Below, one piece after another: positions 1 to 8,514 of a stretch of DNA of 10,918 nucleotides. The notes below the pieces were generated by a model. It did not search any database, was not told the DNA's origin, and worked only from the letters and a program-made list of their open reading frames with translations. Source of the stretch: JBBQSN01 sp038213835 (GTDB lineage: Bacteria; Actinomycetota; Actinomycetes; Actinomycetales; CAWJMD01); NCBI GenBank assembly GCA_038213835.1, contig JBBQSN010000120.1, positions 1-10,918 on the forward strand, in the 5' to 3' direction. The translations under genes were made by a program, and so were the position numbers. Every line of letters starts with the position of its first letter. Positions within the stretch are counted from its first letter, which is position 1.

Positions 1-1343
1 GGCAGCTCGCCAGCGCCCCCGATCGAGCAGCACCGCTCGGGGTGGCGATGCTCGGCTGCGGCGTGGTCGGCACCGAGGTGGCCCGCCTGCTCACCACCAA
101 CGCCACCGACCTCGCCGCGCGCGTCGGGCGACGGCTCGAGCTGGTCGGCATCGCGGTGCGCCGCCCCACCCGCCGTCGCGACGCCGGCATCGACCCCGCG
201 CTGTTCACCACCGACGCCACCGCGCTCGTGCGGGGTGCCGACGTCGTGATCGAGGTCATCGGCGGGATCGAGCCGGCCCGCACCCTGATCCTGGACGCCA
301 TGGCGCACGGCGCCTCCGTCGTCACCGCCAACAAGGCCCTGCTCGCCGAGGACGGCCCCACGCTCTACGAGGCGGCCGACGAGCACGGTGTCGACCTCTA
401 CTTCGAGGCCGCCGTCGCCGGCGCGATCCCGCTCGTGCGACCCGTCCGCGAGTCGATGGCCGGCGACCGCATCGACCGCGTGCTCGGGATCGTCAACGGC
501 ACCACGAACTACGTGCTCGACCAGATGGACACCACCGGAGCGGGTTTCGACGAGTCCGTGCAGCAGGCCCAGGCGCTCGGGTACGCCGAGGCCGACCCTA
601 CTGCCGACGTCGAGGGCTTCGACGCCGCGGCGAAGGCGGCCATCCTGGCGTCGCTGGCGTTCCACACCCGGGTGAGCGCTGCCGACGTCCACCGCGAGGG
701 CATCACGGGGGTGAGCGCCGCCGACGTCGCGGCCGCCAAGGCCTCGAACTGCGTCGTGAAGCTGCTCGCCATCTGTGAGCGGACGAAGGGCTCTGCAGGA
801 GAGTCGGTCTCGGTCCGCGTGCACCCTGCGATGCTGTCCCGCGAGCACCCGCTGGCGAGCGTGCGCGGCGCGTACAACGCCGTCTTCGTCGAGGCCGAGG
901 CCGCCGGGTCGCTGATGTTCTACGGCGCGGGCGCCGGCGGGCAACCCACCGCCAGCGCGGTCCTCGGCGACGTCGTCGCGGTCGCGCGGCACCGGGTGGT
1001 CGGCGGGCGGGGCCCGGGGGAGAGCACGTACGCCGACCTTGCGGTGCTGCCGATGGATGAGGTCATCACCCGGTACCACGTGCGTCTCGACGTCGCCGAC
1101 CGTCCGGGCGTGCTCGCGCAGGTGGCGCAGGTCTTCGCCGCGCACGAGGTGTCGATCGAGACCGTCCGCCAGACCCTGCTGCGCGACCCCGACGCCGAGG
1201 GCGCCGATGACGGCCGCCGCGCGGCGCTCGTCGTGGTCACCCACTCCGCCACCGACTCCGCGCTCGCCAGCACGGTGGCCGCGCTGGCCGAGCTCGACAT
1301 CGTCGACGCCGTGGCGTCGGTCCTTCGGGTCGAGGGGAGCTGA
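1..1343 (+). CDS. hom: Homoserine dehydrogenase with C-terminal ACT domain, 5' end missing
   Basis: Reduces aspartate semialdehyde to homoserine with NAD(P)H, the branch point to threonine and methionine, in the cytoplasm. The frame is open from base 3 to the TGA at 1341-1343. Counting from an internal GTG at 42, the Rossmann motif GCGVVG is at residues 5-10, VTANKA at 94-99, VNGTTNY at 151-157 and the catalytic stretch EADPTADVEGFDAAAK at 183-198. An ACT domain (about 345-430, RYHVRLDVADRPGVLAQVAQ) is the likely site of threonine feedback; it carries a short acidic insertion (RDPDAEGADDGRR, 381-393). The frame upstream of 42 reads APLGVAMLGCG. Family members begin with a few residues before this V-A-x-LGCG strand, so the true start lies left of the window. 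thrC follows one base after the stop. Function is certain by family; feedback control is inferred from the ACT domain. Confidence 0.96.
   Translation, partial: QLASAPDRAAPLGVAMLGCGVVGTEVARLLTTNATDLAARVGRRLELVGIAVRRPTRRRDAGIDPALFTTDATALVRGADVVIEVIGGIEPARTLILDAMAHGASVVTANKALLAEDGPTLYEAADEHGVDLYFEAAVAGAIPLVRPVRESMAGDRIDRVLGIVNGTTNYVLDQMDTTGAGFDESVQQAQALGYAEADPTADVEGFDAAAKAAILASLAFHTRVSAADVHREGITGVSAADVAAAKASNCVVKLLAICERTKGSAGESVSVRVHPAMLSREHPLASVRGAYNAVFVEAEAAGSLMFYGAGAGGQPTASAVLGDVVAVARHRVVGGRGPGESTYADLAVLPMDEVITRYHVRLDVADRPGVLAQVAQVFAAHEVSIETVRQTLLRDPDAEGADDGRRAALVVVTHSATDSALASTVAALAELDIVDAVASVLRVEGS
1332..1339 (+). promoter_or_regulatory. Ribosome binding site deciding the thrC start
   Basis: GAGGGGAG lies five bases before the GTG at 1345, inside the last codons of hom. 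It supports GTG 1345 over the much longer open frame that begins within hom. Confidence 0.7.
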
Positions 1344-1344
1344 C

Positions 1345-2424
1345 GTGGCGCACGCCTGGCGCGGGGTGGTCGAGGAGTTCCGCGACCGGCTGCCGTTCGG
1401 TCCAGACGTCCCGGCCGTCACCCTGGGCGAGGGCGGCACGCCGCTCGTGCACGCCCGGCACCTGTCCGAGCTCACCGGGTGCGAGGTGCACGTCAAGGTC
1501 GAGGGCTGCAACCCCACCGCCTCGTTCAAGGACCGGGGGATGACCAGCGCCATCACGCGCGCCGCCGAGCTCGGTGCACGCGCCGTCGTCTGCGCCTCCA
1601 CGGGCAACACCAGCGCCTCGGCCGCGGCCTACGCCACGGCGGCCGGCATGACCTGCGCGGTGCTCGTGCCCGACGGCAAGATCGCGATGGGCAAGCTCAG
1701 CCAGGCGGTCGCGCACGGGGCGCGGCTGCTGCAGGTCGACGGCAACTTCGACGCCTGCCTCACCGTGGCGCGCAAGCTCGCCGAGGCCTACCCCGTCGAG
1801 CTGGTGAACTCGGTGAACCCCTATCGGATCGAGGGCCAGAAGACGGCCGCGTTCGAGGTGGTCGACGCGCTCGGCGACGCTCCCGACATCCACTGCCTGC
1901 CGGTCGGCAACGCGGGCAACATCACCGCGTACTGGAGGGGCTACACCGAGTACCTGCACGACGCCGCCCAGCCGGGGCCGGCCACGCACGCGCCGGCGAT
2001 GTGGGGGTTCCAGGCCGACGGCGCGGCGCCCATCGTGCGCGGGCACCCCGTCGACCAGCCGGACACGATCGCCACCGCGATCCGGATCGGCAACCCCGCC
2101 TCGTGGAACCAGGCCGTGGCGGCCCGTGACCTGTCCGGCGGCGTGATCGAGGCGGTCACCGACGACGAGATCCTGGCGGCGCACCGCCTGCTGTCCTCGC
2201 GCGACGGCGTCTTCGTCGAGCCGGCCTCCGCGGCCGGGGTCGCCGGCCTGCTCAAGCGGCACGCCGCCGGGCTGCTGCCGGCCGGCTCGCGGGTCGTCAT
2301 CACGGTCACCGGGCACGGCCTCAAGGACCCGCAGTGGGCGATGCGCGAGCTCGACGGCACCCCGGTCGAGCCCACCCGCGTCCTGGTCGACGTCGTCAGT
2401 GTGGCCGACGCCCTGGGGCTCTGA
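1345..2424 (+). CDS. thrC: Threonine synthase
   Basis: PLP enzyme converting O-phosphohomoserine to threonine and phosphate, the last step of threonine synthesis. The protein has 359 residues, typical of the short actinobacterial and Bacillus-type enzyme. PTASFKDRGM contains the PLP-binding lysine (K62). STGNTSAS (86-93) is the conserved loop near the cofactor. PVGNAGN (186-192) is the phosphate-binding loop. EPASAAGVAG (292-301) and VTGHGLKDP (321-329) are further family blocks. The start is the GTG one base after the hom stop, with a strong Shine-Dalgarno sequence. The frame stays open upstream into hom, but that part translates to an arginine- and serine-rich shadow. It is co-transcribed with hom and thrB; nothing in its sequence is unusual. 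Confidence 0.97.
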   Translation: MAHAWRGVVEEFRDRLPFGPDVPAVTLGEGGTPLVHARHLSELTGCEVHVKVEGCNPTASFKDRGMTSAITRAAELGARAVVCASTGNTSASAAAYATAAGMTCAVLVPDGKIAMGKLSQAVAHGARLLQVDGNFDACLTVARKLAEAYPVELVNSVNPYRIEGQKTAAFEVVDALGDAPDIHCLPVGNAGNITAYWRGYTEYLHDAAQPGPATHAPAMWGFQADGAAPIVRGHPVDQPDTIATAIRIGNPASWNQAVAARDLSGGVIEAVTDDEILAAHRLLSSRDGVFVEPASAAGVAGLLKRHAAGLLPAGSRVVITVTGHGLKDPQWAMRELDGTPVEPTRVLVDVVSVADALGL

Positions 2425-2426
2425 GG

Positions 2427-3362
2427 GTGACCCGGGACCGCCCACCGGCCGCGCTGCGCCTCGAGGTCGAGGTCGAGGTCCGGGTCCCGGGGTCGAGCGC
2501 CAACCTCGGCCCCGGTTACGACTGCCTCGGGCTGGCCCTGGGGGTCCACGACGTCGTGCGGGTCGTCGCGGGCCCCGCCGAGGACGGTGTCGAGGTCGTG
2601 GTCGAGGGGCAGGGTCACGACCAGATCGCCTCCGGCGAGACGAACCTCGTCGTCCGCTCCGTCCGCACCGCGCTGGCGAGGGTCGGCGCGCCGCAGCCCG
2701 GGCTCCGGCTGCAGTGCACCAACGGGGTGCCGCACGGACGCGGTGTGGGCTCGTCGGCGGCGGCGGTGGTCGCGGGCGTCGTCGCGGCGCGCGGGCTGCT
2801 GGAGCGCCCCGAGCTGCTCGACGATGTCACGGCGCTGGAGGTGGCCACCGACCTCGAGGGACACCCCGACAACGCGGCCGCGAGCCTGCTCGGCGGCATC
2901 ACCGTGGGGTGGACGGGGACCGGAGGTGCGCGGGCGGTACGGATCGAGCCGCACGCAGAGCTCGCCTGCGTCGTGGCCGTCCCCGAGGCCGAGCTGTCGA
3001 CCGCCCGGGCGCGCGCCATGCTGCCGGCCACCGTGCCGCACGCCGACGCCGCCTTCACGGTCGGCCGCGCGGCGCTGCTCGTCCAGGCTCTCGGACGACG
3101 GCCGGACCTGCTGCTCGCCGCCACCGAGGACCGGCTGCACCAGGTCTACCGCGCCCCGGCGATGCCCGAGGCGGCCACCGCCCTCGGGCTGCTGCGCTCC
3201 GAGGGCCTGGCCGCCGTCGTCTCGGGGGCCGGCCCCAGCCTGCTGGTGCTCGGTCGCCGCGACGACGACCTGCCGGCCCGGGTTGCCGGGCTGCTGCCGG
3301 GCTGGGACGTGCTCGACCCCGGCATCGACCGCGACGGTGCCGTCCTGATCGACCCGACCTGA
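2427..3362 (+). CDS. thrB: Homoserine kinase (GHMP family)
   Basis: Phosphorylates homoserine with ATP to give O-phosphohomoserine, the substrate of the neighbouring ThrC. The protein has 311 residues, the usual length. It shows the GHMP signatures: VPGSSANLGPGYDCLG near the N-terminus, the glycine- and serine-rich ATP loop PHGRGVGSSAAA, EGHPDNAAAS, and the C-terminal AVVSGAGPSLL motif. I chose GTG 2427, two bases after the thrC stop, because the protein then starts shortly before the conserved VPGSSANLGPG strand. The only Shine-Dalgarno-like bases are GGGG at 2415-2418, so translation is probably coupled to thrC. The frame is open further upstream, but that stretch lies in thrC and looks like a shadow. 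No terminator-like hairpin is visible after its stop. Confidence 0.96.
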   Translation: MTRDRPPAALRLEVEVEVRVPGSSANLGPGYDCLGLALGVHDVVRVVAGPAEDGVEVVVEGQGHDQIASGETNLVVRSVRTALARVGAPQPGLRLQCTNGVPHGRGVGSSAAAVVAGVVAARGLLERPELLDDVTALEVATDLEGHPDNAAASLLGGITVGWTGTGGARAVRIEPHAELACVVAVPEAELSTARARAMLPATVPHADAAFTVGRAALLVQALGRRPDLLLAATEDRLHQVYRAPAMPEAATALGLLRSEGLAAVVSGAGPSLLVLGRRDDDLPARVAGLLPGWDVLDPGIDRDGAVLIDPT

Positions 3363-3415
3363 TTAATCCGTCCGGGCGCGTCCTGATCGAGGAAGACCAC
3401 GGGCAGCGGCCCTGG

Positions 3416-3424
3416 TGTTATGGT
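3416..3424 (+). promoter_or_regulatory. Putative extended -10 promoter of rho
   Basis: TGTTATGGT fits the extended -10 pattern TGnTAnnnT and lies just after thrB. No convincing -35 hexamer is present 16-19 bases upstream. Transcription would start near 3431, giving a leader of roughly 210 bases before rho. This rests on pattern only; part of rho expression could also come from read-through out of thrB. Confidence 0.5.
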
Positions 3425-3443
3425 GGCAACGCCGACGTACCGC

Positions 3444-3617
3444 GTGCCCCGGGCGACTCAGTCCAGGAGCAAGTGCGTGGAAACCGGCGGCAATCGCTAC
3501 CAGACCCCGGGCACGGCTCGGTGCGCAGCCACAGCGCTGCACGCCACCCAGGCCCACGGTCGGGGCGACCACTTCACCAGCGCTTTCGTCGCTGGACCTC
3601 CGGTTGCACCGCAGCCG
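3444..3617 (+). promoter_or_regulatory. Structured 5' leader of rho
   Basis: Four possible helices are visible. GTGCCCCGGG (3444-3453) can pair with CCCCGGGCAC (3505-3514) with one C-C mismatch. GGTGCGCAGC (3520-3529) pairs with GCTGCACGCC (3536-3545) around a 6-base loop, with one mismatch and one G-T pair. CCAGCG (3577-3582) pairs with CGCTGG (3590-3595). CGGTTGC (3601-3607) pairs with GCAGCCG (3611-3617) around ACC, with one G-T pair. In addition CCTC (3597-3600) could pair with GAGG (3623-3626), part of the rho ribosome binding site. Rho controls its own synthesis through its leader in some other bacteria; a similar role here is inferred. I recognise no known riboswitch. Confidence 0.4.
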
Positions 3618-3639
3618 CTGACGAGGGGGAAGGACCTTC

Positions 3640-3643
<4 letters not shown>
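3473..3643 (+). CDS. Possible small upstream ORF ending on the rho start codon
   Basis: A GTG at 3473 opens a 56-codon frame whose TGA (3641-3643) overlaps the rho GTG as GTGA. AGGAG at 3465-3469 precedes it by only three bases, closer than ideal. The same AGGAG is seven bases from another GTG at 3477, whose frame instead runs past the rho start to 4202. The predicted peptide is rich in Arg, Ser, Pro and Gly, with no recognisable domain. Third-position GC is about 64 percent by my count, far below the true genes here, so protein conservation is unlikely. If translated at all, it would act as a coupling or attenuation device. Confidence 0.18.
3623..3634 (+). promoter_or_regulatory. Ribosome binding site of rho
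   Basis: GAGGGGGAAGGA lies five bases before the GTG at 3640 and fixes that start. Part of it may be masked by pairing with CCTC at 3597-3600. Confidence 0.75.
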
Positions 3644-5736
<2,093 letters not shown>

Positions 5737-5769
5737 CCCGCTGGAGGATCGACCTGCTGGACCCGAAGG

Positions 5770-5813
5770 ACGAGCGAGCGTCCGTCCCCTGCCGGGGGCG
5801 GGCGCTCGCTCGT
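5770..5813. terminator. Bidirectional hairpin terminator between rho and the phosphotransferase gene
   Basis: Bases 5770-5789 can pair with 5794-5813 around the tetraloop TGCC. The 20-bp stem has only two G-T pairs and its outer 11 pairs are perfect (ACGAGCGAGCG with CGCTCGCTCGT). It lies 33 bases after the rho stop and 12 bases beyond the stop of the minus-strand gene. No U-tract follows on either side, which is common for actinobacterial hairpin terminators. Confidence 0.85.
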
Positions 5814-5825
5814 GGCGGACCGGGG

Positions 5826-6911
5826 TCAGGGACGACGGTCGAGCAGCCCGGCCAGACGTCCGATCACCTCGGTCATGTCCTCGCGCTGCCAGGTCGCGAA
5901 CATCTCCTCGTCACGGTGGTCGACCGCGTAGACCGCCAGCTGCAGGTGTCGCAGACCCTCCATCGCATCGACCTGCTCGTCGACCGCCTCGGCCGATCCC
6001 CCGGGCAGGGGACGCACCTCGGCGTAGCCCTCGAGCAGGGCCGCGCGCAGGGCCTGTCGGTCCGCGCGCCGCCACATCTCGGTCACCATCACGGCCAGGT
6101 CGTAGGAGTCCGGGCCGTCGCCGCAGTCGTCGAAGTCGATCGCGCCGACCTGCAGGGGTTCGCCGCGCCGCGGCGTGCGGGTCGCGAACAGCACGTTCTC
6201 GTGGTGGACGTCGGCGTGCAGCAGGCCCCTGCGGCCGGACGCGACGGCGTCGTCGCGGGTCGCGCGGGCCCGCTCGAGGGTGGCGAACACCACGCCGAGG
6301 TCCCAGCCGGCGTCCAGCGCTCGCAGCGCCGCCAGCGCCCGGTCCACGAGGTCGGGCCCGAGCGGGTCCTGGTCAGCTCGTGCGAGCGCGCTCCAGCCGG
6401 TGACGTCCGGACGCACGAACCCGGCGGGACGGACGAACACGCGTCCGTGGCCCTGCAGCCTGGCCACCAGCGAACCCATCGCGCGAAGGTGCGTCGGCGT
6501 CAGCCCGACGTCGACGAAGTGGCCCTCGACCCAGCCGAGGAGGTCACAGGCCCGACCACGGTCGTCGCCGACCAGGTCGGGGTCCTGCACCACGACGACG
6601 AGGTCGCCGTCCCGGGTCGGTCGCGGGCGCGGCATCCGCAGGTCGGTGGCCTCGCCGAGCGAGGTCAGCCAGTCCAGCTCCGATCGCACCATGGCCGCGT
6701 CGGGGCCGCCCGGGCGGTGCACGCGCAGGGCGTAGCGCGCGCCGTCGTCGGCGAGCACGCCGAACGTCGCGTTCCACCCGCGCGGCATCCGGCGCACGCG
6801 CACCGGACGCAGGTCGTAGCGGGCCAGGGCGTGCTCGGCCACCCGGCGCAGCCGCCGGGTCTGCACGGCCCGACCGGGGACGGGCGGGGGAACTTCCGGT
6901 GGATCCTCCAC
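5826..6911 (-). CDS. APH/COG2334-type phosphotransferase (small-molecule kinase), likely leaderless
   Basis: Kinase of the aminoglycoside phosphotransferase fold, nearest by motif to the SrkA/YihE and homoserine-kinase-II group; the substrate is unknown. It has 361 residues from GTG 6911. RGWNATFGVLADDGARYALRVHRPGG forms the N-lobe (about 44-69), with Arg in ALRVHRP where many kinases have Lys. HADVHHEN (232-239) is the catalytic loop, with Ala replacing the usual Gly of HGD. IDFDDCGDGPDSYDLAV (258-274) holds the metal-binding Asp. I prefer GTG 6911 because a TATCGT -10 lies six bases upstream, as expected for a leaderless mRNA. A start at ATG 6980 would add a poorly family-like N-terminus and run over this promoter and the rpmE one. 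It is convergent with rho and divergent from rpmE. Nothing links it specifically to antibiotic resistance. Confidence 0.85.
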   Translation of the reverse strand: MEDPPEVPPPVPGRAVQTRRLRRVAEHALARYDLRPVRVRRMPRGWNATFGVLADDGARYALRVHRPGGPDAAMVRSELDWLTSLGEATDLRMPRPRPTRDGDLVVVVQDPDLVGDDRGRACDLLGWVEGHFVDVGLTPTHLRAMGSLVARLQGHGRVFVRPAGFVRPDVTGWSALARADQDPLGPDLVDRALAALRALDAGWDLGVVFATLERARATRDDAVASGRRGLLHADVHHENVLFATRTPRRGEPLQVGAIDFDDCGDGPDSYDLAVMVTEMWRRADRQALRAALLEGYAEVRPLPGGSAEAVDEQVDAMEGLRHLQLAVYAVDHRDEEMFATWQREDMTEVIGRLAGLLDRRP

Positions 6912-6917
6912 GACCAG

Positions 6918-6923
6918 ACGATA
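6918..6923 (-). promoter_or_regulatory. Putative -10 element of the leaderless phosphotransferase gene
   Basis: On the minus strand TATCGT is followed by six bases (CTGGTC) and then the GTG at 6911. Transcription would therefore begin on the start codon itself. No clear -35 is seen and no Shine-Dalgarno sequence lies before the GTG, which fits a leaderless transcript. Confidence 0.5.
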
Positions 6924-6951
6924 GGACCCGGACGGGAACAACCGAGAACGA

Positions 6952-6981
6952 TTTCGTGCTCCACGAGGTGCCTGGCACACT
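6952..6981 (+). promoter_or_regulatory. Putative rpmE promoter
   Basis: TTTCGT (6952-6957) and CACACT (6976-6981) are spaced by 18 bases, a plausible but weak housekeeping sigma promoter. It would give a leader of about 70 bases before rpmE. The two divergent promoters share the 146-base gap 6912-7057. Confidence 0.35.
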
Positions 6982-7042
6982 GACAGGTCGGTTCCGGTTC
7001 ACGCGCCCACCCACCCGGGGTGAGCACGACCCGGCGGCCATC

Positions 7043-7051
7043 GAGAGGGAG
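7043..7051 (+). promoter_or_regulatory. Ribosome binding site of rpmE
   Basis: GAGAGGGAG ends six bases before the GTG at 7058. It selects this start over the in-frame upstream sequence, which does not resemble L31. Confidence 0.7.
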
Positions 7052-7057
7052 CATCCC

Positions 7058-7327
7058 GTGAAGCGCGACATCCACCCCGAGTACATCGAGACGAACGTGA
7101 GCTGCACCTGCGGCAACGCGTTCGCGACCCGCAGCACCGCGAGCGCCGGCAAACTCTCGGTCGAGGTCTGCAGCGCGTGCCACCCCTTCTACACCGGCAA
7201 GCAGAAGCTGCTCGACACCGGCGGCCGCGTGGCCCGGTTCGAGGCCCGCTACGGCAAGAAGACCGCTGTCGCCGCCGAGGCCGAGGACGAGGCCACCGAC
7301 GACACCAAGGCCGACGCAGCCACGTAG
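7058..7327 (+). CDS. rpmE: 50S ribosomal protein L31, zinc-binding (C+) type
   Basis: L31 sits in the 50S subunit and bridges to the 30S head. The 89-residue protein starts MKRDIHPEYIET, the classic L31 N-terminus. Cysteines at 16, 18, 38 and 41 (SCTCGN and VCSACHPFYTGKQK) form the zinc site of the C+ form. DTGGRVARFEARYG is the conserved end of the core (53-66). The last 20 or so residues (AEAEDEATDDTKADAAT) are an acidic tail not needed for the fold. GTG 7058 has a good ribosome binding site. In most actinobacteria this gene directly follows rho; here the minus-strand kinase lies between. Because this is the zinc-binding form, zinc-starvation control by Zur is not expected, and I see no Zur-box palindrome. 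Confidence 0.97.
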   Translation: MKRDIHPEYIETNVSCTCGNAFATRSTASAGKLSVEVCSACHPFYTGKQKLLDTGGRVARFEARYGKKTAVAAEAEDEATDDTKADAAT

Positions 7328-7334
7328 CACGTCC

Positions 7335-7379
7335 CAGCGCCGGTGCGCCCGCCCTCGTCGGCAGGGTGCACCGGCGCTG
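7335..7379 (+). terminator. Strong hairpin between rpmE and prfA
   Basis: CAGCGCCGGTGC (7335-7346) pairs perfectly with GCACCGGCGCTG (7368-7379), and CCCT/AGGG (7352-7355, 7363-7366) can close part of the 21-base loop. It begins eight bases after the rpmE stop and has no U-tract. It probably ends or attenuates rpmE transcription ahead of prfA. The remaining 58 bases before prfA show no clear -10 box, so partial read-through into prfA is likely. Confidence 0.75.
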
Positions 7380-7425
7380 TCGTGCCTGCGGTCGAACACC
7401 GTGCCGTGGGCCCAGCCGAGCGGTC

Positions 7426-7432
7426 AGGAGGT
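7426..7432 (+). promoter_or_regulatory. Ribosome binding site of prfA
   Basis: AGGAGGT lies five bases before the GTG at 7438, a near-perfect Shine-Dalgarno sequence. It fixes that start although the frame is open upstream. Confidence 0.8.
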
Positions 7433-7437
7433 GCAGC

Positions 7438-8514
7438 GTGTTCGAGGCCGTCGACCCCGTGCTGGACGAGCACGCCCAGCTGCAGAGCCGCCTGGCCGAC
7501 CCCGCGGTGCACGCCGACCCGGCGGTGGCCCGCACCCTCGGCCGGCGGTACGCCGAGCTCGACCGCGTGGTCGCGGCGTACACCGCCTGGCGCACTGCGG
7601 TCGACGACGTCGAGGCGGCCGCCGAGCTGGCCGTCCAGGACCCTGACTTCGCGGCCGAGCTCCCCGCCCTCGAGGCCGTGCGCGACGCAACGGTCGAGCG
7701 GCTGCGCGCGCTGCTGGTTCCGCGCGACCCGGACGACGGCCGCGACGTCATCCTGGAGGTGAAGGCGGGGGAGGGCGGCGAGGAGTCGGCCCTGTTCGCC
7801 GGCGACCTCGTCCGCATGTACCTGCGCTACGCCGAGCGCCGTGGCTGGTCCACCGAGGTGCTCGACGCCACCGAGTCCGACCTCGGCGGCTACAAGGACG
7901 TCGCGATCGCGGTGAAGGCCCGTGGCACCGTCGCGCCGGAGGACGGGGTCTGGGCCCGGATGAAGTACGAGGGCGGGGTGCACCGGGTGCAGCGCGTGCC
8001 CGTCACCGAGTCGGCCGGCCGCATCCACACCTCGGCCGCCGGCGTGCTGGTGCTCCCCGAGGCGGAGGAGGTCGAGGTCAGCATCGACACCAGCGACCTG
8101 CGGATCGACGTCTACCGCTCCTCCGGCCCGGGCGGGCAGAGCGTCAACACCACCGACTCGGCGGTGCGCATCACGCACCTGCCGACGGGAACGGTGGCGT
8201 CCTGCCAGAACGAGAAGTCCCAGCTGCAGAACCGTGAGCAGGCGATGCGCATCCTGCGTGCGCGGCTGCACGCGCTGGCACAGGAGCAGGCCGACGCCGA
8301 GGCCTCCGCGGTGCGGCGCTCGCAGGTGCGAACGGTGGACCGCTCGCAGCGGATCCGCACCTACAACTACCCGGAGAACCGGATCAGCGACCACCGCACG
8401 GGCTACAAGTCCTACAACCTGGACACCGTCCTGGACGGCGACCTCGACCCGGTCGTGCAATCGGCCGTCGACGCCGACGACGCCGCCCGGCTCGCCGCGG
8501 CCACCCTGCCGTGA
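7438..8514 (+). CDS. prfA: Peptide chain release factor 1
   Basis: Recognises UAA and UAG in the ribosomal A site and releases the finished peptide. The 358-residue protein has the usual RF1 length. It shows a helical N-terminal domain, the EVKAGEGGEESALFA block (107-121), and the codon-reading tripeptide PVT (188-190) in VPVTESAGRIHTSA, which marks it as RF1 rather than RF2 (SPF). The GGQ catalytic motif is at 232-234 in SSGPGGQSVNTTDSAVRITH, followed by NEKSQLQNR and YNYPENRISDHR. No frameshift site is seen or expected for RF1. It overlaps prmC by four bases (GTGA), so the enzyme that methylates its GGQ glutamine is translated in tandem. Confidence 0.98.
   Translation: MFEAVDPVLDEHAQLQSRLADPAVHADPAVARTLGRRYAELDRVVAAYTAWRTAVDDVEAAAELAVQDPDFAAELPALEAVRDATVERLRALLVPRDPDDGRDVILEVKAGEGGEESALFAGDLVRMYLRYAERRGWSTEVLDATESDLGGYKDVAIAVKARGTVAPEDGVWARMKYEGGVHRVQRVPVTESAGRIHTSAAGVLVLPEAEEVEVSIDTSDLRIDVYRSSGPGGQSVNTTDSAVRITHLPTGTVASCQNEKSQLQNREQAMRILRARLHALAQEQADAEASAVRRSQVRTVDRSQRIRTYNYPENRISDHRTGYKSYNLDTVLDGDLDPVVQSAVDADDAARLAAATLP

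Noticed and set aside
1039..1344. Upstream extension of the thrC frame into hom
   Set aside because: The extra residues are an Arg/Ser/Pro-rich shadow of hom; GTG 1345 has a clear ribosome binding site and gives the family length.
3341..3390. Direct repeat CGTCCTGATCGA at 3341-3352 and 3379-3390 as an attachment site or insertion scar
   Set aside because: It is only 12 bases, one copy lies within thrB, and no integrase or foreign DNA is nearby. Chance or a small local duplication is enough.
3431..3639. Known riboswitch in the rho leader
   Set aside because: I looked for cobalamin, TPP, SAM and ydaO-type core motifs. Fragments such as GGAAACCGG are present, but no full conserved core.
6912..6980. 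23-residue N-terminal extension of the phosphotransferase from ATG 6980
   Set aside because: The extension would cover its own likely -10 box and the rpmE promoter, and does not look like part of the kinase fold.
6912..7057. Zur-controlled L31 promoter
   Set aside because: This L31 has all four zinc-binding cysteines, and zinc-repressed copies are normally the cysteine-free form; no Zur-like palindrome is visible.
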